Source: Pacificimonas aurantium (GTDB lineage Bacteria > Pseudomonadota > Alphaproteobacteria > Sphingomonadales > Sphingomonadaceae). Taken from it: DNA of 64,000 nucleotides. Where the stretch lies: assembly GCF_020092905.1 (NCBI RefSeq), contig NZ_JAGSGB010000001.1, forward strand, positions 1,178,001 through 1,242,000, in the 5' to 3' direction. The notes below the pieces were generated by a model that was not told the DNA's origin, ran no database searches, and worked only from the letters and a program-made list of their open reading frames with translations. Of this stretch, positions 17,020 to 25,188 are shown piece after piece; the stretch's first letter is position 1, and the number at the start of each line of letters is the position of its first letter. The position numbers and the translations under genes are program-made.

Positions 17020-17667
17020 CGGGCGTTCCGGCGGGGCGCCGCGCCCGGCGAAAGGTCACAAAGGTCACACTCGAACGCGCGTGCGCCGGGCGCGGGCGGG
17101 CGCGCGTGTGACGCGTGCGCATGGGGCGCCGGCGGGGTTGGAGAGAATCTGGACGCTAGGGGCGGGCCGGGGAACATCATCGCCGCCCTCATCGCGCATT
17201 CGGTCCTATTTTGAAAGGCGGGGCGGCGCCTGCGAAACGGCGTGTCGCATCCGGGTTCAGGGCGTCACGATGTCGATGACGCCTTCGGGCTGCTCGAGAG
17301 CGCCGAAGAGGGCTGACCTCCCCAATCATTTTCTTTTCGTCCTTGTCTGTCGTTCGCCGCTTGGCAAGCGGCGTCGCCGCCGAGCCGAGTCCGCGAGGCC
17401 TAAGGACGGTGCCGGCCGCCGGCCCTCAGAACTTTTTCAGAATTTCAGCGCGCCTTTTCGGTGACTCGGAGCAGGATAACCAGCCGTAAAAACAGGATAA
17501 AATGGCCATGTCGCGGCTGCGGAAGGGCGCGCGCAGAAATCAGGAGAATTCCACGAGCGCCGCAGGATTTCGGCGCCGCGTTCGGTCAGAAGCTCGCCCA
17601 TCGCTGGCGGCGCTGATGCCCCCGGCGGCCCCAATGAAAACAGGTTCAGATCAGAGGATGTAGCGAG
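17020..17667. other. Long intergenic region upstream of polA, no convincing gene
   Basis: About 650 bp between polA (minus) and a small secreted-protein gene (plus). Seen in it: a tandem AAAGGTCAC repeat near polA; a 7-bp stem with a 3-base loop at 17356-17372 (GCCGCTT-GGC-AAGCGGC); a GC-rich block followed by TTTTT around 17417-17440; and a short minus-strand frame ending at 17258 whose last codons read ALFGALEQPEGVIDIVTP before TGA, with an upstream stop after about 23 codons. Frames that are open here show no start, signal or codon pattern that I trust. It could hold the polA promoter and an undetected small RNA. Confidence 0.5.
17052..17069. repeat. Tandem 9-bp repeat in the polA leader
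   Basis: Two exact copies of AAAGGTCAC (GTGACCTTT read toward polA), 33-50 bp upstream of the polA start. A direct-repeat operator or a chance duplication are both possible. Confidence 0.35.
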
Positions 17668-17997
17668 ATGACCAACTTTGCGACGGCGAGACCGGGACGG
17701 AATGTCCTCCTCGCCGCAGCGTGCCTGGCTTCGGCCTTCGCGCTGGGAAGCTTCGATGCCGCGGTGGCGAAGCCGCCGAAACACCAAATCGAACATGATG
17801 CGGGCGAAAGCGACGAGGTGCGCACCGCGCGGGCCGAGCGCTGGGCGCGCCGTGCCTGCCCGACCCCGACCGGCAGCCGGATCACCGAACGGCGCCTGCG
17901 CCGGCAATGCATCGAACAGAAGAAGGAGGCGATCCTCGCCGCCTTCGAACAGGCCGACGAGAAGGCGGCCGTACAGCTTGGCTACAGGGCGTTCTAG
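17668..17997 (+). CDS. Small secreted basic protein, unknown function
   Basis: A 109-residue protein not recognised. It begins with a clear signal peptide (NVLLAAACLASAFALGSFDA, probable cleavage after VAKA-like AAVA). A charged mature part follows with two Cys (ARRACPTPTG and RRQCIEQKKE) that could form a disulfide, and a C-terminal Glu/Ala-rich helix (EAILAAFEQADEKAAVQLGY). An AGAGG lies about ten bases upstream of the ATG. The signal peptide is the main reason to prefer this frame over an overlapping one of similar length. It converges on the RidA gene with a strong stem-loop between them. Confidence 0.6.
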   Translation: MTNFATARPGRNVLLAAACLASAFALGSFDAAVAKPPKHQIEHDAGESDEVRTARAERWARRACPTPTGSRITERRLRRQCIEQKKEAILAAFEQADEKAAVQLGYRAF

Positions 17998-18012
17998 CGT
18001 CCTCTAGCTGGC

Positions 18013-18063
18013 GCCGGAGTGCGGGACACCCCCAACCTGTCCCCCCACGTTCCGCACTCCGGC
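18013..18063. repeat. Long perfect stem-loop between convergent genes
   Basis: A perfect 12-bp stem (GCCGGAGTGCGG / CCGCACTCCGGC) encloses a 27-base C-rich loop that itself can fold through GACA/TGTC. It fills the junction between the small secreted-protein gene and the RidA gene. There is no U-tract, so it may be a bidirectional transcription barrier or a copy of a dispersed palindromic repeat; no second copy was noticed in this window. Confidence 0.6.
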
Positions 18064-18090
18064 AATGCCAAACCGCAACGGACAGGACGC

Positions 18091-18576
18091 TCAGCCGGAG
18101 TTCGAACCGGCAAGAGCGATACATTCGACTTCGACCAGAGCGCCGAGCGCAAGCCCGTCGGCGCCGAACGCGGACCGGGCCGGATAGCTGCCGTCGAAAT
18201 AGGTGCGGTAGACCTCGTTGAACGCCGCCCAGTCGTCCATGTCGTCGATCATGACGGTGCATTTCACGATGCGGTCCATGCCAAGGCCGTGCTTTGCGAG
18301 CGCAGCCTGGATATTGTCCATCACCCGCTTCGACTGTGCCTCGATCCCCTCCTCGAGCCCGCCGGCCGTTCCGGGCTGCGTCCCGATCATGCCCGACAGG
18401 AAGAGAAAGCCGCCCGCTTCGACAGCTTCCGAAAAAGGATAGCCGCCCGCGCGAAACGCCTCGCTCTCATGACGGACGATATCGTCCGCGCCGTCGTCGG
18501 GCCTCGCGGACGCGGCGGTTGCGATGACCGGGAGGAGCAAGGCGGCGCCAAGTGCCGCGGCAGTGGAATTCTTCAT
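18091..18576 (-). CDS. Exported RidA/YjgF family protein
   Basis: A 161-residue protein made of a signal peptide (STAAALGAALLLPVIATAAS) and a Rid domain. Rid motifs are PFSEAVEAGGFLFLSGMIG, IEAQSKRVMDNIQAALAKHG, IVKCTVMIDDMDDWAAFNEV, FDGSYPARSAFGADGLALGA and VEVECIAL. Cytoplasmic RidA hydrolyses reactive enamine/imine intermediates and uses a conserved Arg, here in PARSAF. An exported version cannot protect cytoplasmic PLP enzymes and probably has a different substrate. The start at 18576 was chosen because it begins directly with the signal peptide. Confidence 0.85.
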   Translation of the reverse strand: MKNSTAAALGAALLLPVIATAASARPDDGADDIVRHESEAFRAGGYPFSEAVEAGGFLFLSGMIGTQPGTAGGLEEGIEAQSKRVMDNIQAALAKHGLGMDRIVKCTVMIDDMDDWAAFNEVYRTYFDGSYPARSAFGADGLALGALVEVECIALAGSNSG

Positions 18577-18671
18577 TACCCGATGTCCCTCTCGACGATC
18601 CTGTTTGCCGATGGCTAGCCGCAGGGTCGCGGACCGTCGAGAGGGCAAGGTTCAATCCCGGCCCCGGCGCG

Positions 18672-19604
18672 CTATGCGCTCGCCGCGCGGCGCAGCCGGT
18701 CGTTGATGGCCGCGCCGAGCCCCTCCCCGGGCACGGAAGCGACGGCGATGGCGGTGCTGTCCGACCGGTCGGCGACATGGAGCAGCGCGAAGAGCCGCGC
18801 CGCCGCCTCGGCAAGGTCGCCGGTCTCGCTGAGCGTCTCGTCTCCTTCGACATCGCCGAAGCCGATCAGGAACTCTCCGGGTTTCGCGGTCTTCGCGTCG
18901 AGGCGCAGCGCCTTTGACGGCGCATAGTGACGCTTGGTCATGCCGGGGGCGCGGACGCCGCCATCCTCCTGTGCGAAGCCGAGAGGTGCCAGGGCGGACA
19001 GCCGGTCCGCCGTGACCGTTCCGGGGCGCAAGAGAACGAGACGGTCCCCCTCGACCGCGACGATCGTCGATTCCAGACCGACGTCGCACGGCCCAGCGTC
19101 TATGATCAGCGGCGCATCCTCGCCCAGGCTGCGGACGACATGCGCGGCGGTGGTCGGGCTGATCGTTTCCGTGCGGTTCGCGCTCGGCGCTGCGAGCGGC
19201 CGCCCGAGCGCGGTGATCACCTTCTGCGGCACGGGATGCGCCGGCATGCGCAGCGCGACCGTGTCCAGCCCGGCGGTGACCAGCGCGGCGATGGTGCTTT
19301 CCTTTCGCCGGGGAAGGACCAGGCTGAGGGGTCCGGGCCAGAATTCCGCCATGAGCCGCTCGGCGAGCGGAGACAGGTCGGCATGGTCGGCAGCCATGCC
19401 GGGACCGGAGACATGGGCGATCAGCGGATTGAAGGCGGGGCGCCCCTTGACGGCGTAAACTTTCGCGACGGCCTCCCCGTTCGCAGCGTCGGCAGCAAGA
19501 CCGTAGACGGTTTCGGTGGGCAGCACGACCGGCGCTCCGCGTCCGAGGGCAGAGACGGCTTCGGAGATGGCTTCGGGATCGCTGGCGGAAAGGAGACGCG
19601 GCAT
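18672..19604 (-). CDS. L-threonylcarbamoyladenylate synthase (Sua5/YwlC type)
   Basis: Makes threonylcarbamoyl-AMP from threonine, bicarbonate and ATP, the first step of t6A37 modification in ANN-decoding tRNAs. The protein is 310 residues, with both the YrdC domain and the C-terminal Sua5 domain. YrdC motifs are VVLPTETVYGLAADA, AKVYAVKGRPAFNPLIAHV, WPGPLSLVLPR, TVALRMPAHP, RPLAAPSANRTETISPT and LESTIVAVE. The linker GVRAPGMTKRHYAPS leads to the Sua5 domain. The ATG at 19604 was taken because the family starts with MPRLLSASDP-like sequence; no strong Shine-Dalgarno is visible, and 19631 is an alternative. Confidence 0.93.
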   Translation of the reverse strand: MPRLLSASDPEAISEAVSALGRGAPVVLPTETVYGLAADAANGEAVAKVYAVKGRPAFNPLIAHVSGPGMAADHADLSPLAERLMAEFWPGPLSLVLPRRKESTIAALVTAGLDTVALRMPAHPVPQKVITALGRPLAAPSANRTETISPTTAAHVVRSLGEDAPLIIDAGPCDVGLESTIVAVEGDRLVLLRPGTVTADRLSALAPLGFAQEDGGVRAPGMTKRHYAPSKALRLDAKTAKPGEFLIGFGDVEGDETLSETGDLAEAAARLFALLHVADRSDSTAIAVASVPGEGLGAAINDRLRRAASA

Positions 19605-19642
19605 GCGGACCGGCCATAGCCGTCCCCGCATGCCGCGAAAAG

Positions 19643-20701
19643 CTACCAGCCCTTCTGAATGCCGAGCGTCAAAGACCAGTCGCGCGGCATTTGCGGGCCG
19701 TTCAGGTCCTGGACGACCGGCATGCCCGCCTCGAGTCCCAGCCGCCACGCGGCCAGAGGTCCGTGCGTCGCGACGAGGTTGAGGCCCGCAAACGCGGTGA
19801 CACGTTCGCCGCCGGAAAAGTCGGGGTTGGCCGTCTGCACCGGACCCATGATAGCCGGGTCGATCCCCTCGATACGTCCGACGCTTTCCCCTTCGGCGCG
19901 CAGCGAAACGGATACGGCCGGATCGAGAGCGTAGGCTGCCCATGCGGTTCCCGTGACCGTGTCGCCGAGATGATAGTTCTCGTCGTTCTCGCCCAGACGC
20001 AGCGTGCCCTTCACCTGCCCGCCCCAGCCGAAAGGACCGGTCCGGTCGGTATAGGTAATCCCGGGGAGGAGGTCCCAGGTGCCGGACCCAAGCTGCATCG
20101 GGTAGGGCAGGCGCATCTCCTGGCGCATGCCCATGGGGGTGAGGACGTCCCCGCTCTTCGTGATCGGACCGGTCGGGATCGAAATCCCGGCGTTCAGATG
20201 CACCGTTTCGCCAAGACCGATGAGTGCGGTGAGGCTGGTGTCGCCGAAGCCGCCGGGCGCCGTTCCGAAGTCACCGAGGACGGCTGTGCCCATGCCGCCC
20301 TGATAGGTGATGAGGTCCATCTCCCTGGTGACATAGTTCGCCATTCCCATCAGCGTGACGCGGTCGCTGAGCCCGTACATGCCCCCCAGCATGTGCATAT
20401 CCATGCGCATCGACTTCGGTACGATGCGGAGGGTCGGCGGCTGGCCGGCCATGCCGGAAAAGCGGTTGGGAATGGTGGTGGCGACCGTGTCGGCGGAGAT
20501 GTCGCCCGTGCCGACCTGCACGCCGCTCATCTCCATATGCATCAGGCGGTAGCTGAACATGAGTTCGCCGGCGGCATGGCGATGGTCGCCCATGACGCCG
20601 ATCGGGGCGTGGTCGAGCGCGGACACGTCATGCGCAAAAGCCGCGCACGGGAGCAGCGCCGCGGCAAGCGCCGCGACGGGAAAACTGGTCTTCATCTTCA
20701 A
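19643..20701 (-). CDS. Met/His-rich outer-membrane-type protein, probable copper-related
   Basis: A 352-residue exported protein with signal peptide (VAALAAALLPCAAFA) and a mature N-terminus of HDVSALDHAPIGVMGDHRHA. A stretch rich in Met and His follows (YRLMHMEMSG, MRMDMHMLGGMYG). The remainder is beta-strand-like (GGFGDTSLTALIGLGET, LNAGISIPTGPI, WRLGLEAGMPV) and fits a barrel in the outer membrane. Related proteins are often labelled transporter, or mislabelled amylase. The Met/His content and the DUF2946-like gene upstream suggest a role with copper, but function is unproven. Confidence 0.7.
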   Translation of the reverse strand: MKMKTSFPVAALAAALLPCAAFAHDVSALDHAPIGVMGDHRHAAGELMFSYRLMHMEMSGVQVGTGDISADTVATTIPNRFSGMAGQPPTLRIVPKSMRMDMHMLGGMYGLSDRVTLMGMANYVTREMDLITYQGGMGTAVLGDFGTAPGGFGDTSLTALIGLGETVHLNAGISIPTGPITKSGDVLTPMGMRQEMRLPYPMQLGSGTWDLLPGITYTDRTGPFGWGGQVKGTLRLGENDENYHLGDTVTGTAWAAYALDPAVSVSLRAEGESVGRIEGIDPAIMGPVQTANPDFSGGERVTAFAGLNLVATHGPLAAWRLGLEAGMPVVQDLNGPQMPRDWSLTLGIQKGW

Positions 20702-20733
20702 AAATCCTTCTTCGTCTGATCAACCGGGTGGTG

Positions 20734-21114
20734 TCAGGCGAACAGGGGCGGTCCGCGTGCGAGATAGGCCGGGGGCGGCGCGCGGGGGCGCACATCGCGG
20801 GGTGGGCGAATTCCGAACAGGCGCGCGTCGGAATGGAAGAGAAGGGCGGCAAGCAGGACGACGGCCAGCAGGGCCGGTGCGCACAGCCCGCCGCACAGAT
20901 CGCCATGCGAGGACTTCTTGCCGGACGGATCGCCGGTCTCGTCCGCCAGGTCGAGGGTCCTGGTGCCCGCACCCGAACAGATGACGAGCGTACCGCCGGG
21001 CGCGAAGACGCTTTCGGCGGTTACGGAGGACGGCAGGCAGCAAGTCGCCATCGCCCAGAGCTGGACGAGAAGCGCGAAGGGGAGAGCCCAGACAAGAGGG
21101 CGTTGCAGCCGCAT
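20734..21114 (-). CDS. DUF2946-like small membrane protein
   Basis: A 126-residue protein with an N-terminal hydrophobic segment (PLVWALPFALLVQLWAMATC), a periplasmic-looking Cys/Gly part (VICSGAGTRTLDL, HGDLCGGLCAP) and a second hydrophobic helix (ALLAVVLLAALLF). It ends in a Pro/Arg-rich tail with YLARGPPLFA, which is characteristic of DUF2946 proteins. These are commonly found beside copper receptors or copper-resistance genes. It precedes the Met/His-rich protein by 32 bp and is presumably co-transcribed. The start at 21114 is preferred to 21150 because it begins directly with the hydrophobic signal. Confidence 0.65.
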   Translation of the reverse strand: MRLQRPLVWALPFALLVQLWAMATCCLPSSVTAESVFAPGGTLVICSGAGTRTLDLADETGDPSGKKSSHGDLCGGLCAPALLAVVLLAALLFHSDARLFGIRPPRDVRPRAPPPAYLARGPPLFA

Positions 21115-21226
21115 GGCGGCGCTCTGACGTGAAACCTGCGCGAAAGGCAAGCGAGGTGCGCACGCCGCGGCAAAAGGTTCACCCGACGCGGATGATTTTT
21201 CCGCGCGCAGCGTCTATCTGGCCGCC

Positions 21227-23008
21227 ATGACCTATACCGCCCCCCTGAAAGACCAGCGTTTCGCGCTGGAGACCTCCGCCCGCCTGTTCGACCTTGCCAG
21301 GCTTGAAGGCTTCGAGGCCGTCGAAGAGGATCTGGTCGAGGCCATTCTGACCGAAAGCGGGAAGCTGGCCGGCGAAGTCTGGGCACCGCTCAACCGGGTG
21401 GGCGACGAAAAGGGAGCGGTCCTGAAAGACGGGGTCGTTACGCTTCCCGAGGGGTTTCGCGACGGCTACCGCCAATATGTCGACGGCGGCTGGGGCTCGC
21501 TGGGCGGCGATCCCGACTATGGCGGGCAGGGTCTGCCCTTTGCGCTGGCGACGGCCTGCCAGGAACAGCTGACCAGCGCCAACATGGCCTTTTCACTATG
21601 TCCGATGCTGACGCTGGGCGCGATCGAGGCGTTGACCGCACACGCCTCCGAAGAATTGAAGCAGACCTACCTGACAAAGCTGATTTCGGGCGAGTGGACG
21701 GGCACGATGAACCTGACCGAGCCGCAGGCCGGATCGGACGTCGGCGCCCTGAGAACGACGGCGACGCCGGCAGAGGATAGCCACTTTCCGGACAGCTGGC
21801 GCATCAAGGGCCAGAAGATCTACATCACCTGGGGCGAGCATGACGTGGCCGACAATATCGTCCATCTCGTGCTGGCGCGGACGCCCGATGCCCCGGCTGG
21901 AACCAAGGGCATCAGCCTGTTCGTGGTGCCGAAATTCCTGCCCGATGCGGAGGGCAATTTCACGCGCCGCAACGACCTGACCTGCGTCGGGCTGGAAGAG
22001 AAGCTGGGCATCCATGCCTCGCCGACCTGCACGATGAGCTTCGGCGACGAAGATGCGTGCGTGGGTTTCATGGTCGGCCGCGAGATGGGCGGCATGCGCG
22101 CCATGTTCACGATGATGAACCATGCCCGCATCAATGTTGGCCTGCAGGGCGTCGCCATCGGCGAGCGCGCGTACCAGCAGGCCCTGGCCTATGCCAAGGA
22201 GCGCGTGCAGTCGGCGAAGATCGGCGCGACGACGCGCGATCCCGTCGCCATCGTCGACCATGCCGATGTGCGCCGCATGCTGATGACCATGCGCACGAGT
22301 ACCGAGGCCATGCGGGCGCTGGCCTATGCCAATGCCGCGGCGGTCGACCGGGCGCACGCCCTGCCGGAGGGCGACGAGCAGGTTGCCGCGCAGGGGCGCG
22401 CGGACCTGCTGACCCCCATCACCAAGGCCTGGTGCACCGACCTCGGCGTCGAACTCGCCTCGCTGGGCGTACAGGTCCATGGCGGCATGGGCTTCGTCGA
22501 GGAAACCGGCGCGGCGCAGCATTACCGCGACGCGCGCATCGCGCCGATCTACGAGGGCACGAACGGCATCCAGGCGCTCGACCTGGTCGGCCGCAAGCTG
22601 AACATGGCGGGCGGCGCGCACTGGAAAGCGCTGCTGGACGACATCCGCGCCGACCTGCCGGACCTGGAACCGGATCAGCGCGCGGTCATGTCCGCGGCCG
22701 CGGCCACCTTCGAAACGGGCGCGAACTGGCTGACCGATCCGGATCGCGGCGCCAACGATCCCGCCGCCGGGGCGCAGCCCTTCACCCGTCTTTCCGGTTA
22801 TGTCGTCGGCGGCTGGCTGATGGCGCAGCAGGCGAAGGAAGCACGGCGGCGCCTGGATGCCGGCGAAGGGGACGCGGACTTCCTGAAGGCCAAGATCGCC
22901 AGCGCGGATTTCTTCATCCTGCAACTGGTGCCCACCGGCATGGCGCTGCTGGGGGCGGTCATGGCCGGCGAAGGTCCGCTTTACGCGATCGCCGACGAAG
23001 CGCTGTAG
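21227..23008 (+). CDS. Acyl-CoA dehydrogenase, large (DmdC-like) family
   Basis: FAD-dependent dehydrogenase of 593 residues, longer than classical enzymes because of an extra C-terminal domain, as in the DmdC (3-methylmercaptopropionyl-CoA dehydrogenase) and long-chain FadE-type subfamilies. Visible motifs are MNLTEPQAGSDVGALRT, IKGQKIYITWGEHD, ARTPDAPAGTKGISLFVVP, KLGIHASPTCTMSFGD, VQVHGGMGFVEETGAAQHYR and the catalytic-Glu segment APIYEGTNGIQALDLVGRKL. It dehydrogenates acyl-CoAs in the cytoplasm and passes electrons to ETF. The true substrate cannot be told from sequence; fatty acyl-CoA is more likely than a DMSP product without neighbouring dmd genes. Confidence 0.93.
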   Translation: MTYTAPLKDQRFALETSARLFDLARLEGFEAVEEDLVEAILTESGKLAGEVWAPLNRVGDEKGAVLKDGVVTLPEGFRDGYRQYVDGGWGSLGGDPDYGGQGLPFALATACQEQLTSANMAFSLCPMLTLGAIEALTAHASEELKQTYLTKLISGEWTGTMNLTEPQAGSDVGALRTTATPAEDSHFPDSWRIKGQKIYITWGEHDVADNIVHLVLARTPDAPAGTKGISLFVVPKFLPDAEGNFTRRNDLTCVGLEEKLGIHASPTCTMSFGDEDACVGFMVGREMGGMRAMFTMMNHARINVGLQGVAIGERAYQQALAYAKERVQSAKIGATTRDPVAIVDHADVRRMLMTMRTSTEAMRALAYANAAAVDRAHALPEGDEQVAAQGRADLLTPITKAWCTDLGVELASLGVQVHGGMGFVEETGAAQHYRDARIAPIYEGTNGIQALDLVGRKLNMAGGAHWKALLDDIRADLPDLEPDQRAVMSAAAATFETGANWLTDPDRGANDPAAGAQPFTRLSGYVVGGWLMAQQAKEARRRLDAGEGDADFLKAKIASADFFILQLVPTGMALLGAVMAGEGPLYAIADEAL

Positions 23009-23028
23009 GGCGCGGGTCCGGGCGCGAA

Positions 23029-23523
23029 TCAGTCCTCGCCAAAGGCCCGGGCGTAGCGGGCGCGTCCCGAGCGGGGCGCGTCCTTCGTAAGGCGGAGAGC
23101 CTGGAAATAGGGCGGGTCATAGGCGCTGTCGAAGGCTGCCGCCGTTTCCGAGGCGAAGCCGAAGCGCCGGTAGAAGTCCGGATTGCCGAGCAGGAAAATC
23201 ATGGTCGCGCCGTAGCCCGTCGCGCGGGCGATCGCGGCGTCCATAAGCATGGAGCCGATCCCGCGGCGCCACGCCTCCGGCGAGGTGGAGAGGGGGCCGA
23301 GGCCGAGCGCACCTGTCGGGTCCCGCATGGTGGAGAGCATGACATGGCCGACGACCCTGCCGTCCATTTCGGCGACAAGCTCGATGGCGGCATCGCCGTC
23401 CCGCCGCAGGGCCTCTACCAGCTCCGCCTCGCCCGCATGTCCGCGCGGGCCTGCGGTGAATGCCGACCGGGTCACCTCCGCAATCGCCTCGTCGTCATCG
23501 GGAGTGCGCGGACGGATGTTCAT
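23029..23523 (-). CDS. GNAT family N-acetyltransferase
   Basis: A 164-residue acetyltransferase of the GNAT fold. The N-terminus NIRPRTPDDDEAIAEVTRSA is typical. The acetyl-CoA-binding region is GALGLGPLSTSPEAWRRGIG followed by SMLMDAAIARA, with the Q/RxxGxG/A-like WRRGIGS. Later, IFLLGNPDFYRRFGFASE and PPYFQALRL place it near the YhbS-type enzymes. The ATG overlaps the stop of the FAD-linked oxidase by four bases (ATGA), so the two are co-translated. The acceptor is unknown. Confidence 0.9.
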   Translation of the reverse strand: MNIRPRTPDDDEAIAEVTRSAFTAGPRGHAGEAELVEALRRDGDAAIELVAEMDGRVVGHVMLSTMRDPTGALGLGPLSTSPEAWRRGIGSMLMDAAIARATGYGATMIFLLGNPDFYRRFGFASETAAAFDSAYDPPYFQALRLTKDAPRSGRARYARAFGED

Positions 23524-24938
23524 GCGAAGACCTTGCCCGGGTTCATGATGCCGTGCGGATCGAGCGCGCGCTTCACAGCCCGCATGGCCGCCAGCTTCCC
23601 GGGGTCGCCGAGCCGGGCGAGAGCCTCCGCCTTCAGCGTGCCGATGCCATGTTCGGCGCTGATCGAGCCGCCTGCTGCTGCGATCTGCTCGTAAACGAAC
23701 CCGGTTATCTCGGGCCGGAGCGCGATGAGATCGTCGCGGTCGAGCGCGTCGGTCGAGCGCACGTTGAAGTGGATATTGCCGTCGCCCAGATGACCGAAGG
23801 CGATCATGCTGGTGCCGGGCCAGCGCCGCTCGATTTCGGCGCCGACCTCTGTGACGAAGCGGGGCATGTCCGATACCGGCACGGAAATATCGTGCTTTAT
23901 GGCGAGGCCGTCGGCGCGCTCGGCCTCGGCAATGGTTTCGCGCAGGCGCCAGAGCTCCTCTCGCTCGCGCCCCGACCCCGCGAGAACCGCGTCTGCGGCA
24001 AGCCCATCCTCGATGGCTGCGGCAAGGGCGGTTTCGAGAAGGCCGCGCTGGGTTCCCTCAGCGCCTGTTCCCGTCAGTTCGGCGAGGACGTACCAGGCAT
24101 GCCCGGCGGCGAGGGGGTCGCGGGTGTTGTCGACATGTGCCGTCACGAGATCGACGGCGATGCGGGGGATCAGCTCGAAGCTGTCCACCTGACCTCCGGT
24201 GGCGGCCTGCAGCCTTGCCAGCAGCTGAAGCGCAGCTGCCGGCGAGGAAAGACCGACCAGCGCCGTCGCCGTTTCGGCGGGGGCCGGAAGCAGGCGCAGC
24301 GAGGCGCGGGTGACGATACCGAGCGTCCCCTCGGCCCCGATCAGCAACTGCTTCAGGTCGTAGCCGGTATTGTCCTTTCTGAGCGGAGCAAGCTGGTTCA
24401 GCACATTGCCGCCGGCAAGCACGGCCTCCAGCCCCAGCACCTGCGCGCGCATGGCACCGTAGCGCAGCACCTGCGTGCCGCCCGCATTGGTCGAGATGAG
24501 CCCGCCGATGGTCGCGGAGCCCTTGGCGCCGAGCGACAGGGGGAACATCAGCTGGCTTTCCGCGGCGGCCTCATGGAGGGTCTGTAGAATGACGCCCGCC
24601 TGCACGCGCGCCGTCGCGCCCTCGGCATCGACCAGTTGGATCTCGTTCATGCGTTCGAGGCTAAGAAGGACCGCGGTGCCGTCCCCTTCCGGAACCGAGC
24701 CGCCCACAAGGCCGCTATTGCCGCCCTGAGGGACGAGGGGGACGCCTTCGCGCGCGGCAAGGCGAACGACGTCTGCAACCTCGGACGTCGTGCCGGGGCG
24801 CAGGATGAGAGAGGCCGCGCCGGTCTTGGTCCCGCGCCAGTCGGTCAGATAGCGTTCGGCATCGGCAGGGCTGGAGGCGGGATCGATCGCCTGGCCGCCC
24901 GCGGCGGCGCGAAACTCCTCTTTCAACCGATCGTCCAT
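23520..24938 (-). CDS. FAD-linked 2-hydroxyacid dehydrogenase (D-lactate/D-2-hydroxyglutarate type)
   Basis: A 472-residue flavoprotein of the GlcD/D2HGDH family. The FAD-binding PCMH domain (about 35-215) has PGTTSEVADVVRLAAREGVP, VPQGGNSGLVGGSVPEGD, GAKGSATIGGLISTNAGGTQ and NTGYDLKQLLIGAEGTLGIV. The C-terminal substrate domain has FGHLGDGNIHFNV with metal-binding His, and the closing SISAEHGIGTLKAEAL and DPHGIMNPGKVF. It oxidises a D-2-hydroxyacid and passes electrons onward; 2-hydroxyglutarate or lactate are the usual substrates. A GNAT gene follows with a four-base overlap. Confidence 0.92.
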   Translation of the reverse strand: MDDRLKEEFRAAAGGQAIDPASSPADAERYLTDWRGTKTGAASLILRPGTTSEVADVVRLAAREGVPLVPQGGNSGLVGGSVPEGDGTAVLLSLERMNEIQLVDAEGATARVQAGVILQTLHEAAAESQLMFPLSLGAKGSATIGGLISTNAGGTQVLRYGAMRAQVLGLEAVLAGGNVLNQLAPLRKDNTGYDLKQLLIGAEGTLGIVTRASLRLLPAPAETATALVGLSSPAAALQLLARLQAATGGQVDSFELIPRIAVDLVTAHVDNTRDPLAAGHAWYVLAELTGTGAEGTQRGLLETALAAAIEDGLAADAVLAGSGREREELWRLRETIAEAERADGLAIKHDISVPVSDMPRFVTEVGAEIERRWPGTSMIAFGHLGDGNIHFNVRSTDALDRDDLIALRPEITGFVYEQIAAAGGSISAEHGIGTLKAEALARLGDPGKLAAMRAVKRALDPHGIMNPGKVFA

Positions 24939-25188
24939 GGCGCGGCCCCTACCGCCCTTCGGGAAAAAGAGCGACCGTTGCAGGAAAGTGACGGTCGGGG
25001 CGGCAAGTCGCCAGATTTCGCAGTTTTGCTAGGCTGTAGAGGCTGGACAAGTTTGTCGCAGGCTCGGAAGATCGAGACGCTAATCCGGGGGACTTCAAGA
25101 AGCACACCACTCCCCGGCAGGTGCCAGCTACGTTTCACAAAAGAAACGGGCGGGCGAGACCAACATAATCCTGGGGAGGATGCCGAAT
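24939..25188. other. Divergent promoter region of FAD oxidase and TonB-dependent receptor
   Basis: The 250-bp gap is less GC-rich than the flanking genes in its central part (for example TTTCGCAGTTTTGCTAGG) and should hold promoters for both genes. I see no clear operator or riboswitch fold. Confidence 0.4.

Noticed and set aside
14233-17214. A very long open frame (993 codons) on the plus strand opposite polA
   Set aside because: It is the mirror of polA's codon usage in GC-rich DNA; the translated sequence shows no domain, and polA on the other strand is unambiguous.
17437-17907. A 156-codon minus-strand frame in the polA-upstream gap
   Set aside because: Overlaps the secreted-protein gene, has unusual composition and no recognisable domain or start context.
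24939-25188. Riboswitch ahead of the 25.2-kb TonB-dependent receptor
   Set aside because: No cobalamin or TPP core elements could be found by eye in the leader.
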